From: JBDTMT01 sp033764095
GTDB lineage: Bacteria > Desulfobacterota > Binatia > HRBIN30 > CADEER01
Assembly: GCA_033764095.1 (NCBI GenBank)
Contig: JANRJF010000050.1
Coordinates: 1 to 5,478, forward strand
Reading direction: 5' to 3'
DNA length: 5,478 nt
In this document: positions 5,448 to 5,478 of the stretch, piece after piece
Position numbering within the stretch: the stretch's first letter is position 1
How the letters are laid out: every line of letters starts with the position of its first letter
Position numbers and translations under genes: made by a program
The notes under the pieces: model-generated
What the model was told of the DNA's origin: nothing
What the model saw: only the letters and a program-made list of their open reading frames with translations
Databases searched by the model: none

Positions 5448-5478
5448 AAAAGAGCCAGCAAGCCCTGTCGCACGTAGC

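Overview
The window is very GC-rich DNA, probably from a Gram-negative (diderm, LPS-making) bacterium, because it encodes an LpxC-type lipid A enzyme and an NtrY-type membrane sensor kinase. The style suits an uncultured proteobacterium or a related phylum such as Desulfobacterota or Binatota. Nothing in the sequence fixes the taxon, so this placement is an inference.

Layout. Bases 1-315 are the 3' end of an IS91-family (Y2 rolling-circle type) transposase gene cut by the window edge. Bases 316-677 are non-coding, with a G-rich direct repeat and three hairpins; two of these lie close together at 546-589 and could belong to the end of the element. Bases 678-1321 on the minus strand are a compact vapBC-type toxin-antitoxin operon. 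The antitoxin stop overlaps the toxin GTG start, and a perfect palindrome that could be the operator sits just upstream. Bases 1322-1707 are a divergent intergenic region with short tandem repeats, three copies of a ~22-bp palindromic-type repeat and a sigma70-like promoter ending just before the next gene. Bases 1708-3948 encode a complete NtrY-like histidine kinase. Bases 3959-4053 form a large imperfect inverted repeat. Bases 4084-5343 encode the most notable gene. Bases 5344-5478 hold two hairpins and no recognisable gene.

The notable gene encodes an NtrX-like phosphoacceptor receiver (REC) domain, a short Ala/Pro/Arg-rich linker and a complete LpxC, the zinc deacetylase of the committed step of lipid A synthesis, in one uninterrupted reading frame. 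The phosphorylation residues of REC and the zinc and catalytic residues of LpxC all appear intact. It directly follows the kinase, in the place where the DNA-binding regulator NtrX would be expected.

Hypothesis: the NtrY-like kinase senses an envelope or periplasmic state and phosphorylates the REC domain. This would tune LpxC activity or stability directly, as a two-component system whose output is an enzyme of LPS synthesis instead of transcription. The fusion and the gene order are seen in the sequence. The phosphotransfer and its effect on lipid A flux are inferred.
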